In this document: positions 1 through 13,200 of the stretch, in pieces
Position numbering within the stretch: position 1 is the stretch's first letter
Layout of the letters: every line of letters begins with the position of its first letter
Position numbers and translations under genes: made by a program
Assembly (NCBI RefSeq): GCF_963675165.1
Contig: NC_087382.1
Location: forward strand, 558,001 to 622,000
DNA: 64,000 nt
Direction of reading: 5' to 3'
From: Halichondria panicea
Lineage: Eukaryota; Porifera; Demospongiae; Suberitida; Halichondriidae
The notes under the pieces: generated by a model
Told to the model about the DNA's origin: nothing
What the model saw: only the letters and a program-made list of their open reading frames with translations
Databases searched by the model: none

Positions 1-83
1 AAGAGAGAGATACCAACACAAAGGTAGAATCACCACTTATGACTTAAGATTTAAGCTGAGAGCTGTGCAAGAGTTCGGAGTAG

Positions 84-178
84 ACATAACAATAAACACC
101 CATTTCGAATAAGCACCCATCTCGTTTAAACGCCCCCTTTAAAGACTTCGATATGAAATAAACGCCCAGGCGTTTAAT
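84..178. repeat. Fragment of a dispersed repeat shared with 15080-15136
   Basis: A stretch containing CCCATCTCGTTTAAACGCCC and CGTTTAATC matches, in inverse orientation, sequence at about 15080-15136 (GTTTAAACGAGATGGGC, followed by AAATACGGTA). Both look like ends of one TIR element. I could not define its full boundaries. Confidence 0.35.
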
Positions 179-322
179 CAACATACATTGAAGCATACCT
201 TGTATACAAGTGCATGTACATACAGACTAGTAAGCATGCTAGGTTCCCATTCTCTGTACTGTACATTCAATAGTACACTGTGGACTCATTGCACTGCATA
301 ACTACACATTATACACACGTAC

Positions 323-1348
323 CTTGTTCTTGATGAAGGTTCCTCAGTAGCCCCTGTCCATGGACCCATGTCTTCAGACTGTCCCTCACTGCTTATAGGC
401 TGCTCACCAGACTGGAGGTGGGCTGCATGTAAGGGCTGGGTGTCAGGGGAGTTTTTAGTCTCTGATGACAGACCCTTTTCCATACTGTTGAGGTCTGTTA
501 GCGTCTGAGTGGTCAGTTTACGTGAGGCCCCTCTCTTAGCAGCATAGTAGGCCTAAAAGTGTGTGTGTGTGTGTGTGTGTGGGGGGGGGGGGTCGTATAT
601 GATTGTACATTGCACACCTTCAAATACATTACAGGGAAACACACATTGTGTGCTATAGCTCACGCTGTATGATGACAAATAAATTTTCCAGCTTTACCTC
701 TTCTTCCACTCAGTGCTTCTTCTCTTCTCCTTAGCTGTACGAAAGAGACGTCATTGAAATTCCAATGTTATGTTGTAACAGTACATCGTGCAACTTGTGC
801 TACTGGTACATGTCAAAGTATATACCGTGGAGCATGTCTATTGTGGTCACCCTATAGCAGGCCACCCTCTATAATACAGCCAGGTTAATGGACTCCATAG
901 TCTCTATAGCATGTGTTTGGACCTGTGTTAGCATGCAGGTCAGCCACTGTTGGTCTGCCCACAGGGTGACCACTATAGACAGTTTACAACTAGAGAACTG
1001 GAGTGCTAACCCTCGGCTGGTTACCAATAAATTGGAAGCTGGCTAAGTAGCAAGTAACATTTCCATCGTTCCTGGTGCAGGATCACTGCAGCTGTAAATA
1101 CGTACCTCAGAAAAAGGACGCATGCAGCTAGCTAGAGGCCAACGTGCAAGTTAAAGCTTCTTCAATAACGTGCGTACATGCATGTATACTCAATATAAAC
1201 AGTCTCCACTGCACCTCATTATCTCTCTCTCTGTCCATTCTCTCTTGTTCTGCCAACAGCTGATCAAAGTTGCCACTCATCACATGTTCTCTCTCCTCTT
1301 CTGTCACCACCTGTGTACTCTCCCGGAGCTCGTTCTGTGAGGGGTGGA

Positions 1349-1403
<55 letters not shown>

Positions 1404-2400
1404 GGTTTGGATGTGTCGGGTGTGGGTGTGTACTAATTAAACTAGAATCCTTTGTGGACATAAAATGAATAATTATATAAGAGCTGCAGCATAGTAGGCC
1501 TAAAGGTGTGTGTGTGTGTGTGTGGGGGGGGGGGGGAGGGGGATCGTACATGATTGTACATTGCACACCTTTAAATACATTACAGGGAAACACACATCAT
1601 GTGTTGAATAGGACACACTATTATAGCTGACCTTGAATGACTTTAAGGGACTCTACAAAGTATGACACAAATGTCCACCTCACCAGGTTAGTACAAACTC
1701 CGGGTGTGTTGCTACCGCTGGTTGCTAGGTGGAGCTCCGCTAGTAAGTTATCCTCATTGGGGTCAAAGTCCTCCTCACCAGGTTGGTACAAATCCTCAGG
1801 TCTGGTAGGGAGGGAAATACATGAACAGTAATAGTGTACGTGAATTCTGGCTAAAGCAATAATATTATTATAACTCTACAAACACAAACACATCTTTAAA
1901 ACTATACATGTAGCAAAGGCAATGGCTATAATAGTTTCAAGCAACTCCACCATAACACAAGCACTGGCAAAGGTCAAATACTCGTGTCATTAGAGGTCAT
2001 GACAGTGCTTGTAATACATTTACTCACGCACTCTTCAACATCACAATAATTTCAAACACATTTCTACTATTCCGGACCATCCAAACAAATCAAAGCCCCC
2101 TATACATACAGTGTAAATGTTGGCAGTACGTATATCCTATAGAGAAGCTCCCCCCTCACTGGATAGAACATGTTAGGCTAATAACAACACTACCACTCAC
2201 TCATCATCCAGTGTGTCATCAGACTCTGCATCTTTACGAGCAGCTTCGTCATGTCCTGATTGGCCAGGAACTCGCTCTCCTCAGCAATGGTCTCTTTCCA
2301 TGGTCCTGACTATGTCACTGTGGTCCACTATAGGACTAGACAAAGCTTCCACCAAATACAGACAATAGTTTGACCAACTTCCTCCATGCTTCAAAAGTGT
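323..2400 (-). pseudogene. Companion gene copy M0, decayed (coiled-coil/acidic protein with Death-like remnant)
   Basis: I do not recognise the family. Exon-like blocks on the minus strand, in transcription order, are: a Death-like remnant at about 2286-2400 (reads SSPIVDHSDIVRTMERDHC); an acidic exon at about 1696-1801 (PEDLYQPGEEDFDPNED), cut short; a 40-codon exon at 1215-1334 (NELRESTQVVTEEEREHVM and on, coiled-coil-like) with clean acceptor and donor; a short exon at 698-734 (LRRREEAL); and a 230-bp exon at 323-552 (AYYAAKRGASRKL to EEPSSRTR) with donor GTACGT. The short exon is 37 nt here against 33 nt in the copies at 24140 and 50648, so the frame shifts. The acidic exon lacks its second half. 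The C-terminal exon would lie before the window. The copy is head-to-head with K1, about 130 bp from its ATG. It is probably a pseudogene, but exons before position 1 are unseen. Confidence 0.55.
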
Positions 2401-2440
2401 CAGACTACTTTTTCTTTCTTGAACTTGAAAGCACGTGGTT

Positions 2441-2453
2441 TGCTGATTCAGCA
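2441..2453. promoter_or_regulatory. MARE-like palindrome in K1/M0 bidirectional promoter
   Basis: Perfect 13-bp palindrome TGCTGATTCAGCA, 83 bp before the K1 ATG and about 40 bp from the companion gene's Death-like remnant. It matches the small-Maf/Nrf type recognition element (TGCTGA-N-TCAGCA) with T in the centre instead of C or G. It is conserved at the same place before K2 and K4. Factor identity is inferred. Confidence 0.5.
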
Positions 2454-4045
2454 ATATTTTTGCGAGATTGGAATTCTTTATACAAAAGAGGGCGTGTCTT
2501 GTAGCTTTACAAAATAATGCAGAGATAAGATTAGAATGGCTGCAATGTTTTCAGCTCTTCGAGATGACGCTAACTTGAGGGAGTTTGTGCTGGAGAATGT
2601 GGAGCACTTTGGAGAGGAGAGAGTTCTAGGAACTGGCTCCTATTGCTCTGTTCAGGAGGTCAGTCACTGCATGCTCTGTTTCTGTGCACTGTCTCTAGTG
2701 TATCTGCTAGCTATTCAAGTGTGACTGCCTCCATGCACAGGTGAAGATCAATGGTGAGGTGTATGCAGCCAAGAAGATTCACGAGGTTCTCCTGGAGACT
2801 GACGAGCGTGGTGGAGTGGCCAACATAGCTGGGAACTACCACCGAGAGTGTCGACTCATGGCTCGCATCCGTCACCCCAACATCACCCAGTTCATTGGGC
2901 TGTGTTTCGTGACTGGCTCTCGACTGCCCCTTCTGGTCATGGAGAGGCTGGACTCATGTCTGGACGATCTTCTAGAGTCCACCCCCAACATCCCCCTTTC
3001 TGTCTCCCAGTACATTCTGGTCTGTGTGGCTCGAGGGCTGCTCCACCTGCATCGTGAGTCCGTGGTCCATCGTGATCTCACTGCCAAGAATGTCCTGCTG
3101 ACGGCATCTCTGAGAGCCAAGATCACAGACTTTGGTAACTCTCGTATCGTGAATCTGGAGCCTGGTCGACTGGCCAGGACTCTGACGAGGTTTCCTGGGA
3201 CACTGGTGTACATGCCGCCCGAGGCCCTCTGACAGAGGCCACAGTGTGTCCGTACCCAGTCTGGACGTCTTCTCTTTCGGAGTGCTGCAATTGTTTGCAC
3301 TCACACAAGTATGTGTTTAGATCCTCTGCAGTATTGCAGTTTGCTTTGTGTAATGGGGTATTCTTATCTACATGTACTGTGGTATTGTATGTGTTGGTAA
3401 ATGGTTGACTTTTGCCTGTATTACGCAAATACAGTGTGTACTAATGGAACGAGTGCTGCGCTGTGCTAATGCCTCTCGCCATGTTTTGCTTTTGCTCAAA
3501 ACTATAGTTGTATCTCACCTTGGATCGATACAACTATATAGCTAACAGTCTCATAAACTATTAAAAACGAAACAAAAAGCTTGTCCGTATAGCTTGTAGC
3601 CAGTGCAAGCTTCTATAGCTCTTCATACTAACCATGTCCAAGCAGTGAGCCCCACCTATATTCCAGCCTTCCTGTTTTGCGAGCCTCATGCACCTATCTG
3701 TCCTGCCCTTGTCAACATGTGTCTAGCTTCTTTTAGCTGTGTATAGATCTACTATAAAATCAGTGCGCCCTCAAGGCAAGGGAGTTTATGAGGAATGCGG
3801 GAGTTTATGGTAGTTAAATTTCACCCAGTTGCTATGTAAGACCCTAAGTGGGGTATATAGAATATGTTATTACTGAATTGAATTCCACACAGTCATTATT
3901 AGGAGCTTAATGAAACAGAAGCCTATCTGATGGCTTGATGAATAATCTTCAATACACATGTATATGGTCTGTAGCCAAAGTGTAGGCCTATATGACAATT
4001 ATAGTATACATCTATTGTTATTCTATAACCATAGCATTTATTGTC

Positions 4046-4846
4046 GTATTTTGTGGCTTACCAGGACCTCAAGAAAAAGAAATAAATTTGATTCTGCCAG
4101 GATCTGGATTCTCTCACTCGTGGGGATGAGCGCGCATGCGCATTGCATCCACATTGCATCCACATTGCATCCACAGTAATATATAAATAAGGGGTGTGTA
4201 TGCAAAGGGATCAAATTCACAAATGGTTGCTTTAACAGCTCTTTTCTGACTCTTGTAGCTAACAAAAAGCTAGCGCTTTAGTGCAAGGCTAACTCATGTG
4301 TTGAATAGAAAGTTTGTGCGGACGGATGATACTATGAAAGATTCTGAAGAGACTTCAACAGCCGTCAATGTGAGTCAAAGTAGCCATAACTCGAGAAAGC
4401 TTTAGTTTGCTAATCCACGAATCAAAATCCTACAACGTCCTACACTGAATTGTTCATCCATCCTACCCCATGCATCCTTCTTCGTCCTACACTGGATTGT
4501 TCAGCCATCCTACCTTATCGCACCCTTATTATACATCCTACCCTGTAGCAATATATGAGATGATGTGGAGAGCACTCACCCCACTGATTGTTCATCCATC
4601 CTACCTTCTGCTCCCCCGTCCTACCACAACCTTCTTTGTTCAACACTGGATTGTTAATACTGGATTGCATGTTCAGCCATCCTACCTTATCGTACCCTAT
4701 CATATATACATCCTACCACATCCTACAAAGAATTAGAACATCGCTAGAAGCCTGTTAGTTTTCGTCGCATTGCAACCGTTGAGCAGTTACAGCTGGAATA
4801 CACACACACATACACACTCTTATGCGGCTACGCCTCGGGGCATAAT
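4046..4846 (-). repeat. Long interspersed repeat (GCGGCTACGCCTCG... family), inverted copy in K1 intron 2
   Basis: Inverted relative to 15640-16325. It ends in GCGGCTACGCCTCG next to a CA microsatellite, and shares the blocks around AACCGTTGAGCAGTTACAGC, TTCGTGGATTAG (inverse) and the GCGCATGCG segment. It carries a local 12-bp tandem (three copies of GCATCCACATT at 4144-4175). A block of CATCCTAC repeats interrupts it at 4426-4738. Another partial copy is at 38878-39190. It has no coding capacity that I can support. Confidence 0.6.
4426..4738. repeat. Degenerate CATCCTACC-rich repeat block
   Basis: About 310 bp built from irregular repeats of CCATCCTACC, TTGTTCATCCATCC and TACACTGGATTG. It sits where the repeat copy at 15640-16325 is uninterrupted, so it is an insertion or a local expansion within the interspersed repeat. 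The small reading frames inside are by-products. Confidence 0.6.
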
Positions 4847-5507
4847 GATTGTGACACATGTACACTTCATATATATACACGTACACTCAGTATTGACATG
4901 CTCTTCCACTCCAGGTGTTTCCAGGAGATCTCCTTGCCCCCACGTATAGCAACTCCAGCGACCCTGACCACCTCCTAGCTCGCTCAGAGTTTGAGCGTCG
5001 AGGTCCCTACACGGCTCTCCTTGAGAGGAATCTGGCGGGTGGACGTGAGCACCCTCTGTTTGGTCTGGTGAGGGAGTGTCTGACCAATACCCCAGAGAGA
5101 AGACCGACCACGGTTGAGCTCCTCTCGTCTCTGGAGGAGGTGGGGAGGGAGATGGACGGAGGACTGCTCCAGCTGGACATTGCACGAGTGAAGACTGCCA
5201 GGACCCTCAGGGCAAAGGAGAAGAGGATAGAGGCTCTACAGGTGAGTCCAGTCCAGTGAGCTAGTGGGTGCAAGGGTCTGACACTGCATGCTGTACTCTG
5301 TTCTCAGAGAGAGGTAGTTGAGAAGGACAAGATACTGGAGAGGAAAGATGAGCAATTAACTGAGAAAGATGCACTTTTAGTGGAAAAAGACAATCAACTT
5401 GAACAACAAAGATACCAGAAAGATGCACAAGTAGATACTCAGCTTGCTATACAGCAACAGGTGACTGGTCAGCAGAACGTTTACTGTATACAAGTTAACC
5501 ATACATG

Positions 5508-5551
5508 TAGCCTCGATTCCAGACCGCACTGAGGCCTTGTGAAGGAGGCTA
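5508..5551. mobile_element. 44-bp miniature TIR element with 9-bp target duplication (K1 intron 4)
   Basis: Begins TAGCCTCGATTCCAG and ends GAAGGAGGCTA, i.e. two inverted ends with almost nothing between. It is flanked on both sides by CCATACATG (5499-5507 and 5552-5560). The equivalent intron of K2 (around 21436) and K4 (around 35530) reads GTTAACCATGCAAGTT without the insert, so a related empty site is visible. Confidence 0.85.
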
Positions 5552-5927
5552 CCATACATGTTGATTATCTTTATTCACTTCACACAGATATTGAATAATG
5601 TCTGTGCCACCAAAGATGGCATGATTGCTAACAAGGACAGACAACTCAGTGAACAAGAGTCAAGGATCACTGATCTCATTTCCCAGAGAGAGGCTGCTCT
5701 AGTTGAGAGGGACGCTCTCTTACAGGTATTATAGTAGTCACCATATGCACACACTCTTATACTCTAGTACAGTACATGAGTGTAGAATTGTCCACTGCTA
5801 CAATAATAATATTCAAATCTGTGTTTTGATTTACCAACGTTCCCCTGCACAGGCACACAGGGAACAGATTGAGCACAAAGATGCTGAGCTGGTTAGGAGA
5901 GACGCCATCATTCAACAGCAGAGACAG

Positions 5928-7244
5928 GTGAGATAAAATGAACCAGTAAGCTTTGATCGGTTATATCATAGATAGTAGAGTGGAAACATCACAGGTGACC
6001 AATGTATTGCCCTAGAGAATTCTGACACTATGCGTGTTGCATTCCGCAAGTGTTGATTGCGATTGATTGCGAGCCAGATGCAAAGACAAAGGAGAATAAA
6101 GTGAAGAAAACTGCAGTAAGCACTGGCAAAGCTAGTCTGTATGTACATTATCCATAGTAAATGTATGGTTTACATCATTTACCTAATTTATTTGATCATC
6201 AGAGGTCCATGTAGCACTATTTTACATGTATTTAGCTGGGAAAATTGAAGGTATGAAACTTTGTGGGGGGATATCTTGAGCTAGGAAGTAGTCATGATTG
6301 CTTGAGAGTGATCACAGTGTAGAGGGAGCATTGAAATATGCCTTAGGCATAGCCAAGTTGAGCATTGTGCTGTTTATTGTTGAATATTAACATAGAAGTG
6401 TGAAAAGAAGAATTCAAAAGTACATTTGTTTGCGGGGGAGTTGCTGGTTAACAATAGATTGTACATCACTATTGTTTAGGTCTACATACTTACATATTGC
6501 CTAATGATCCCGATGTGCCTTATAGCTAACCTGTATAGTTTTTGAAATATGCTAATTCAAACTTACCCGTAAATTGGGTACTCAGAAGATTAGTTCTAGA
6601 GAACTGCCAAGACCCTTTGGAAAAGTTTGGCATGCCAATGACAGGGGGAAGGGACACATGATAACCCCACTTATTCATTACGATTGGTCAATTCTTTTGC
6701 AAAAGCTGTGTAGTGACCTGATGACGGAAATACGTACACCACTACCTAAACGTCAGACTTATGTTTTGTGTTTGTAAACATAATCATTTCTCCATGCATC
6801 CTTTGTGATTGTGTGAATCATAATGTTAAAAATAAGTATGCATCTATATGAACTGTGCCTAGTACTATATATATAGACTCTAGTTTTTTTGTGAGTACAT
6901 GCCTTCAATGTTCTTTGAAGGTTTGTTGAGGACATGTAATTCTTCAATGCAACATGCAGAGAAAAGTCTCATTCTGATGTAAGAACAACAAACAAACAAA
7001 CAAACTAGTTAAGATCTATGTATGTAGCTATGTTAGCTATATGTATGTAGCTACTATCCGGCCAGAGAAGCTATAACTATAGCTGTTCACTCTCTTTTGG
7101 CCCCAATTAAATTAACTTCCTGTCTATTTCCGGTGCGACACGCATGGGCCGCGTGAAATCCCTGTGTTTCCAATCCCTTCCCTCTACTATCTATGGTTAT
7201 ATTCTTAAGACACTATCCTATAATTACGCTCATTCATTATTCAG
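5928..7244. other. K1 intron 6; no recognisable gene
   Basis: AT-rich intron of 1.3 kb. It contains a short (AAAC)n run near 6990 and ends with the conserved pre-Kelch stretch GACACTATCCTA...TTATTCAG. I see no paralogous exon and no TIR pair in it. Confidence 0.5.
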
Positions 7245-8652
7245 GGTCTCCCTTCCAGAGAGTTGCTCACTTTGAAATGGAGAAGAGGAAAAGACATGCC
7301 AATCAAGATGAGTGGCTCGATACAGAGTGTTGTTATCGGTGACACGGTGTATGTTGGTGGAGGGCTTGCAGTCAATGATCATGATATGTGTACAGTGATG
7401 AAGCTCGAGCAAGATCAATGGACCAAACTACCAGAGTACACTTCCTATTGGTTCGCTATGACATCACTCGCTAATCGACTAGTGCTGGTGGGAGGACGTG
7501 ATCCAAAATCCTGCAATCAACTTTCTATCTTTGAGTCAGGGGAATGGGCTCATCCGTACCCACCAATGAACATTGCTCATTCTTCCTCAACAGCTGTCTC
7601 CTTCAACAACCACATCATTGTAGCTGGTGGGCGTGATGATAAAGACAAGCGTATCTCCTCTGTGGAGGTGTTGGATGTGGCATCAAGAAGATGGTACATT
7701 GCTCAGTCACTACCTCACCCACGATCAACACTGAAATCAACTCTCATAGGAAACACCCTCTACCTAATGAGAGGGAGCGATTACACTGAAAGGGCAACTA
7801 AGACAGTGCACCACGTCGACCTCAATGAACTGATTGCAAAGACCCTTTCCAACTTGGACACATCCACTCTCTGGCAGACCTTACAAGAAGTACCACTCAA
7901 GTTCTCAGCTCCTCTCAGTATTGGGAGGTCACGATTAGCCGTTGGTGGACGGGACGGCCGAGGCAGCCCAAGTTCATCGATCCACCTCTACCATCCTGAC
8001 ACCAGGAGGTGGGTGAAAGTGGGAGACCTGCCTACTGCACGATACAACTGCACATGCTCAGTACTTCCTAGTGAAGAGGTCATTGTAGCCGGAGGACATG
8101 CAAACACTGATTACATTGAAATTCACTGCAAAAAATTTTGTTTGAAACTACATTGCATAATCGTTTTAACATTATTCTTAAACAGTTGAATCAACTTAAT
8201 ATTTAGTAAAATAAAAAGACAACGTTAAAATAATCAGTATATGTGGTTTTAACTTAAAATATTGTAGAATCACACAATGTCTTTTATTTCTACAATAATT
8301 TACATAGAATCTATTATTGATATCTTAAATCAAACTAACAAACTCATTTTGATTAAATTATATTTGAAACTCTATCATGCAGCATGTTAGAATACAATAT
8401 ATAAATTTAGATTTAACAATAATAATATTAATTTTGTTCTAACACAGGCACACATATAATTATATACAATCAATATTTTTAACAATCCATTTATAATAGC
8501 ATGAGTGATGTGAAATTATATACAGTCATGAACATTGTAAGCAAGTTTGCATAGAACCATAGATATTAGAGGACCTAGAGAAACTAAATGAAATTGTGGG
8601 CGTGGCTATGCTAAGTCTAAGATTGCGGGACATTTGCTGCTATAAATCTGAC

Positions 8653-8910
8653 TGTGATGATACTTCTGTGAGAGGTGAGGGACAGACATGAAGTGTTCTC
8701 AACAGTATAATTATAAAACTTTAATAGGTATGACTGTGACTCGACTACACCAAGTGGATGATGATACTTCTAGTTCTGTGAGAGGTGAGGGACAGACATG
8801 AAATGTTCTCAACAGTATAATTATAAGGCTTTAATAGGTATGACTGTGACTACACCAAGTGGATGATGATACTTCTGTGAGAGGTGAGGGACAAACATAA
8901 AGTGTCTAGT
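8653..8910. repeat. Tandem repeat, about 100-110 bp unit, 2.3 copies
   Basis: GAGGTGAGGGACA recurs at 8672, 8782 and 8881, with TTCTCAACAGTATAATTATA and AATAGGTATGACTGTGAC between. It lies in the AT-rich spacer after K1 (8190-9472), in which I recognise nothing else. Confidence 0.75.
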
Positions 8911-10215
8911 TTTCTGGTGAACACTGTCACTGTCAATATACCTCTAAGCATATACTTTTTCCTACAGAAATTCCTTAAACTGGCAAGCTTGACATGCGAG
9001 AACAAACGAAACAAACAGACGAATGGATAGAAGTTGTTGGATATCCTCTCGGTGATTGATAATACACGGTAATAATTAATATCAATAACAATGATGTATT
9101 TACTATTATAGGTGGACTCTGCGTGGTCAAGAGTGATCGGTCTGCTATACTTGGAGTCCAGTATGTTACACCAAGGAGATTAACTATTCCTTGGGCTAAT
9201 TAATTTAAAACTGTCCTTCTAATTTAACATTGTATACCATTGTCTCACTCAGTTGTCACGAACGTTTCCTATCACTATTTTTGTATTAACATGTTATTTA
9301 TTGAATTGAATAATAATTGTTATACCGATTCATTTGTAAATCGTTGTTTTAGGAATTTATTTAGCTATAATGAGTCTTATTTATTATAATAAGTATTTTT
9401 TTAATGGTTGTTTTAATGTATGGCTTAAGTAGATTTGACAATAAAACACAACAGTTTTAACCTAGCAATAATTAGCCTCGTTCCCAGGCCTTACTTTTTC
9501 TTGCTGTTGTCACTGTTCATCCATAAATCACAAGAAAGACATAGTGAGGCAGCAAAGAAAGAAATGGGCGTACAGTTAAGAAAAGTAAGGCCTGGTTTGG
9601 GAAATCGCGTGATCCACAAGGATTTTTATGAACGTGGGCGATATGTAGCCCACAATCATGACATAAGGTATTCTCCCACGCATTCAGAGTTAATAAAACT
9701 GACTGAGCATGAGACAACCACCCAAGCTGTGCTGCAAGTCAGATCAGAGAACCAGCGTGGCCAGCTCTGGTGGCAGTAGCTACCTGCTATATGATAATGA
9801 TGACTAAGCTATTCTTGATCTATACTAGCATGTAGAAAGACACAAGAAAAGGTAATAGTCTGATAGAATCTGAACACACAATCTAGACTAGTAGATCATC
9901 TAGCTAAGCCTAAGGTATATAGCTAGCTATAGTGCTTGCAAACTTTCAGTTCCAAGTCCATGTCCAGCTTGCTGCAGGCAAAGTTTTACGCTGTGACTAT
10001 TCTTACGGCACTGTAAAGGCTGCTTACCTTGCTATTCTTACGGCATGGTGAACTTTCACCTCTGACCATAATAATAATTTATGCGCATGCGCTATAATAG
10101 ATAGTTAATAATCAATACACATAAAAATTAAATATGACAGGATCTACAAAACCAGTGCTTGCTTTTAGGAGCGTTCTTCAATCCAACACACTTCAAGTGA
10201 AACCATCCAAGACAA

Positions 10216-13200
10216 CTATATATCACAGCCAATGCTTTCACTTGTAGATAAATCAATGCAGCATATTGAGCAAGTCCAATTCCCATGAACAAGCAAAGTA
10301 TCTATGCTATTTTGAAGTAAACTCCAGCCGTCAAAAGTGAAGAATTTTTTGATTTGAGCAATGCAAACATTGTCATCCAAGCATTTTCTGGGTATTTTCT
10401 CGGGGCAACATTCCATTTCGTGTTCTTCAATAAGGTCCCCACCTCTCACTGCCCGTTCAGTGACTTCTTCATCGACAAACCAGTTGAGCATAACTACAGA
10501 ACGAGAAGGGAAGACTGTATAAATAACACAGAATCTGGAATAAAGGAAGTACACACCTTTTGTCTTCTCCCATTCTGATTTTAGTACAAATGCCTTCGGT
10601 TTGGAAGAAGCTTTTCCCTTCTTTTTAGGAAGGCCAATCACTGTTATTCCAGCACCTTTTGGTCGACCTCGTTTCTTGATTGCAGGCGGCATTTTTATCG
10701 CAAAAGTATTATCTTGAATGGTAGACAATGGCTGTCGAGAATCAGGTGCTTTCTGTAACAGATCTATAATTATACATGGTGAGTGTGGGTGATGCAACAC
10801 ACGTTACAACAACGAAAAACGTACCAACTGTGTCTTATCTGTCAGGATGGGAGGTGGGATTTTAATATGATCAGAAACAGAATTGTCACTGTCGCTTGAT
10901 ACATCCTCACCAGTGTCTAGTAAGAAAAAAGGAACGAGAAATGCCCATACATTATAGGTTATGACATAATCATTAATTTTTCAGATTTCTAGAGCGCCCC
11001 CCCTCTGTATAAAACCCTGTAAGATGTCTACTACTAATGCCGAACTACATACAAAAATTTGGCAAATAATATTGACAAAACACTTGCAATAATAAAATGC
11101 GTAACAGTCTCATACTGAAATTATACCTGCTGCTTCTCCAACGACAACCTTTTTGCCTTTTTCCCAGAGATGCGCTATTGATTGCAGGACTTCTATTCCT
11201 TCATTGAAGTCGTGCATACCAAAAGTAGAGAGCTGCTGGCATAAGCGTTGGCCTATATTGAAAGATTTTCTGTATTTTTGCTGCTCAGAGAGCACTGCTC
11301 TTGCCGGTTCTAATGTAGAGATTTGAATCGTATCATCAATATGACTTTCCACATCACAATCACTCATATCAGTTGGTACATATGCCCGATGATGACTCGT
11401 AAAATGTTTTTGCGTCCACCTTTCAGCACAGAGATTCCTCATACTCAGATAGAGACTGGGATGTGCGCACTGCAAAGATATGCTTGCATGGCAGTTTCAT
11501 AGCAGAAACAAAGCCGCAGGGACAAGAGTCAATAGTAGTTGTTATAGATCGGCCTTGAGATCGCAATACACACGATTTTTCATCAATTTGTTGAATAATC
11601 TGTACTTTACTGACGTTTTCTAGTTGGTCTTTTACAAATTCAAAGGAGTATGGTGTCAAAAAAGACATATACCGTCCAAATGATGTATCAGAGTCATGTA
11701 ATGATACACGTCTTTTCATTACTATTTCAAGTGCTCTATGATCACGCTCAATTCTCAGAGTGTTCAAACACTTCATCAAATCTTGGAAAAACTGAGTAAC
11801 TCCTGAATACCGAGAAATTACAGACTTTAATTTCTGATTGATGCTTTCAACTCTATTATTGGTGCGATTCATAAAGTTGCAAGTTGCATTTTTCAAACCG
11901 TCCACCCATTCATGGCGAATGCTATGCCAATTATTTTCAAAGTACTCCACAAGTCGTTGTGGTCCATTCTTTAACTATCAAAGAGCTTACTATACTCTTC
12001 TTCGTCTCTTGCATACACCATTTTCAACAATATTTCCAAGCACATACTCCTTTCTCCCTGTGATATGCCAAGCTTTTCGCAGAATACCTCTCTTTTCATA
12101 GTGCGCAGAGTATGAAATAAGCAAATCAAAAGCTTGGACTGTGGAAATTGTTCGCCTAAAACAGTTCTCTCAGTCATATCTTTGTCGGACATAATACATT
12201 TCGTTGAAATCCAATCTGAATTATACTTCTTGAATTCTTCAACAAGTTTTGTAATAGTTTCTTTATCTTCAAATTGTGTCAGCCACAGACATACAGTCTC
12301 ACTCTCACCATTCCCATCGACTACCATTAAAACGTACAAAGGCATAATTATGCAGATCGTTTAGTTTGTACGTAGCATCAATCAAGAGGAGTTCAGGATA
12401 AGAAGCAAATATATATTTTTCATTTCAGGTGTCTGAAAGTATATAGCCTTTAACATACTCTCTTCGTCAACAAATGCAGTAACAGTTGAATCTACAACCG
12501 AAAAAAGAAAAACGTGATCACATTCAACACATTATTAAGTTATGATTATTTAAAGCTCACCTTTAATGCTTTTCATTTCTTCTACTAGCTCACGAAAATC
12601 ATTCCGAAACTTTGGTACATTTCTCGCTGCAATATTATGAAGATCTTTGAGTGTCACTGTTTTACCAGTTGTACTCGATTCTGAAGAAGCTTTTTGTTAG
12701 CTCTGAGTTTGAGGAGTTTTACTGCTTCATCCTTTGTTTCAGAATCCAGGCGCCGTTGCTTTGGCATATGACGAAATATTTCCTACATGGATTAAGGTGC
12801 TAGCTAAGTATAATATAAGTGTAATTAAGACGTATACTGTGCATGAACACTTAAGCAGACATGTTTCTGATTCAACCCCACTTGCTTACCTCAGACAAAT
12901 CATGATTATGCTCTCCACGAATTTCTTTGATGTGTAACTTTTCTCCATCCAGTGTTGTCTTAATCTTAATCACAAATGGGCAATCCTTTAAAAATGTCCT
13001 GTGATTTGGTATACGTTAACAAGTACTATCGTAATTATTATCGCGAATAATTATACGCCTATTGCACACCATGCATGCAATGATGCACATCCAGTACACG
13101 AGGTCATGGACGTCATAATTATAGTCACTGTCAGCGCATTGATAGCTGATAATGCAGAGAGTATTAATAAGCTAGAACTATAGTCTACTGGTACAGTACA

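Larger units (their letters stand above)
2536..8189 (+). pseudogene. K1: kinase-coiled coil-Kelch gene with frameshifted kinase exon
   Basis: Seven exons with GT-AG borders, all phase 0: 2536-2658, 2741-3308, 4915-5241, 5308-5460, 5588-5725, 5853-5927, 7245-8189. Exons 1-3 encode a protein kinase (AAKK lysine, HRDLTAKN catalytic loop, DFG, MPPEAL). Exons 4-6 encode a charged coiled coil (EKDKILERKDEQL). Exon 7 encodes a six-blade Kelch domain. Exon 2 is 568 nt against 570 in K2 and K4: a CT is missing after GAGGCCCTCT, giving a TGA at 3230-3232 just after the PPE motif and removing the C-lobe. The glycine loop reads GTGSYCSV where K2 and K4 have GTGSYGSV. The Kelch C-terminus also departs from all paralogs after GGH, ending CIIVLTLFLNS. 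Either a pseudogene or a locus whose Kelch part alone could be made; an assembly error of 2 bp is the alternative. Coding starts at the MAAMF ATG shared with K2 and K4. Confidence 0.8.

Noticed and set aside
1264-1593. Frames rich in His-Thr or Pro-Thr over CA/TG tracts (also 15343-15546 and 31668-31865)
   Set aside because: They are produced by microsatellites with no conserved coding signal.
2872-3428. Long minus-strand open frames opposite K1 kinase exon (and the same opposite K2 at 20018-20452 and K4 at 32894-33266)
   Set aside because: They are shadows of the GC-richer kinase exon. They end with the exon, differ in length between copies and show no domain.
9435-9779. 114-codon plus-strand frame
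   Set aside because: It overlaps the left inverted repeat of the outer transposon, and I find no similarity or motif.
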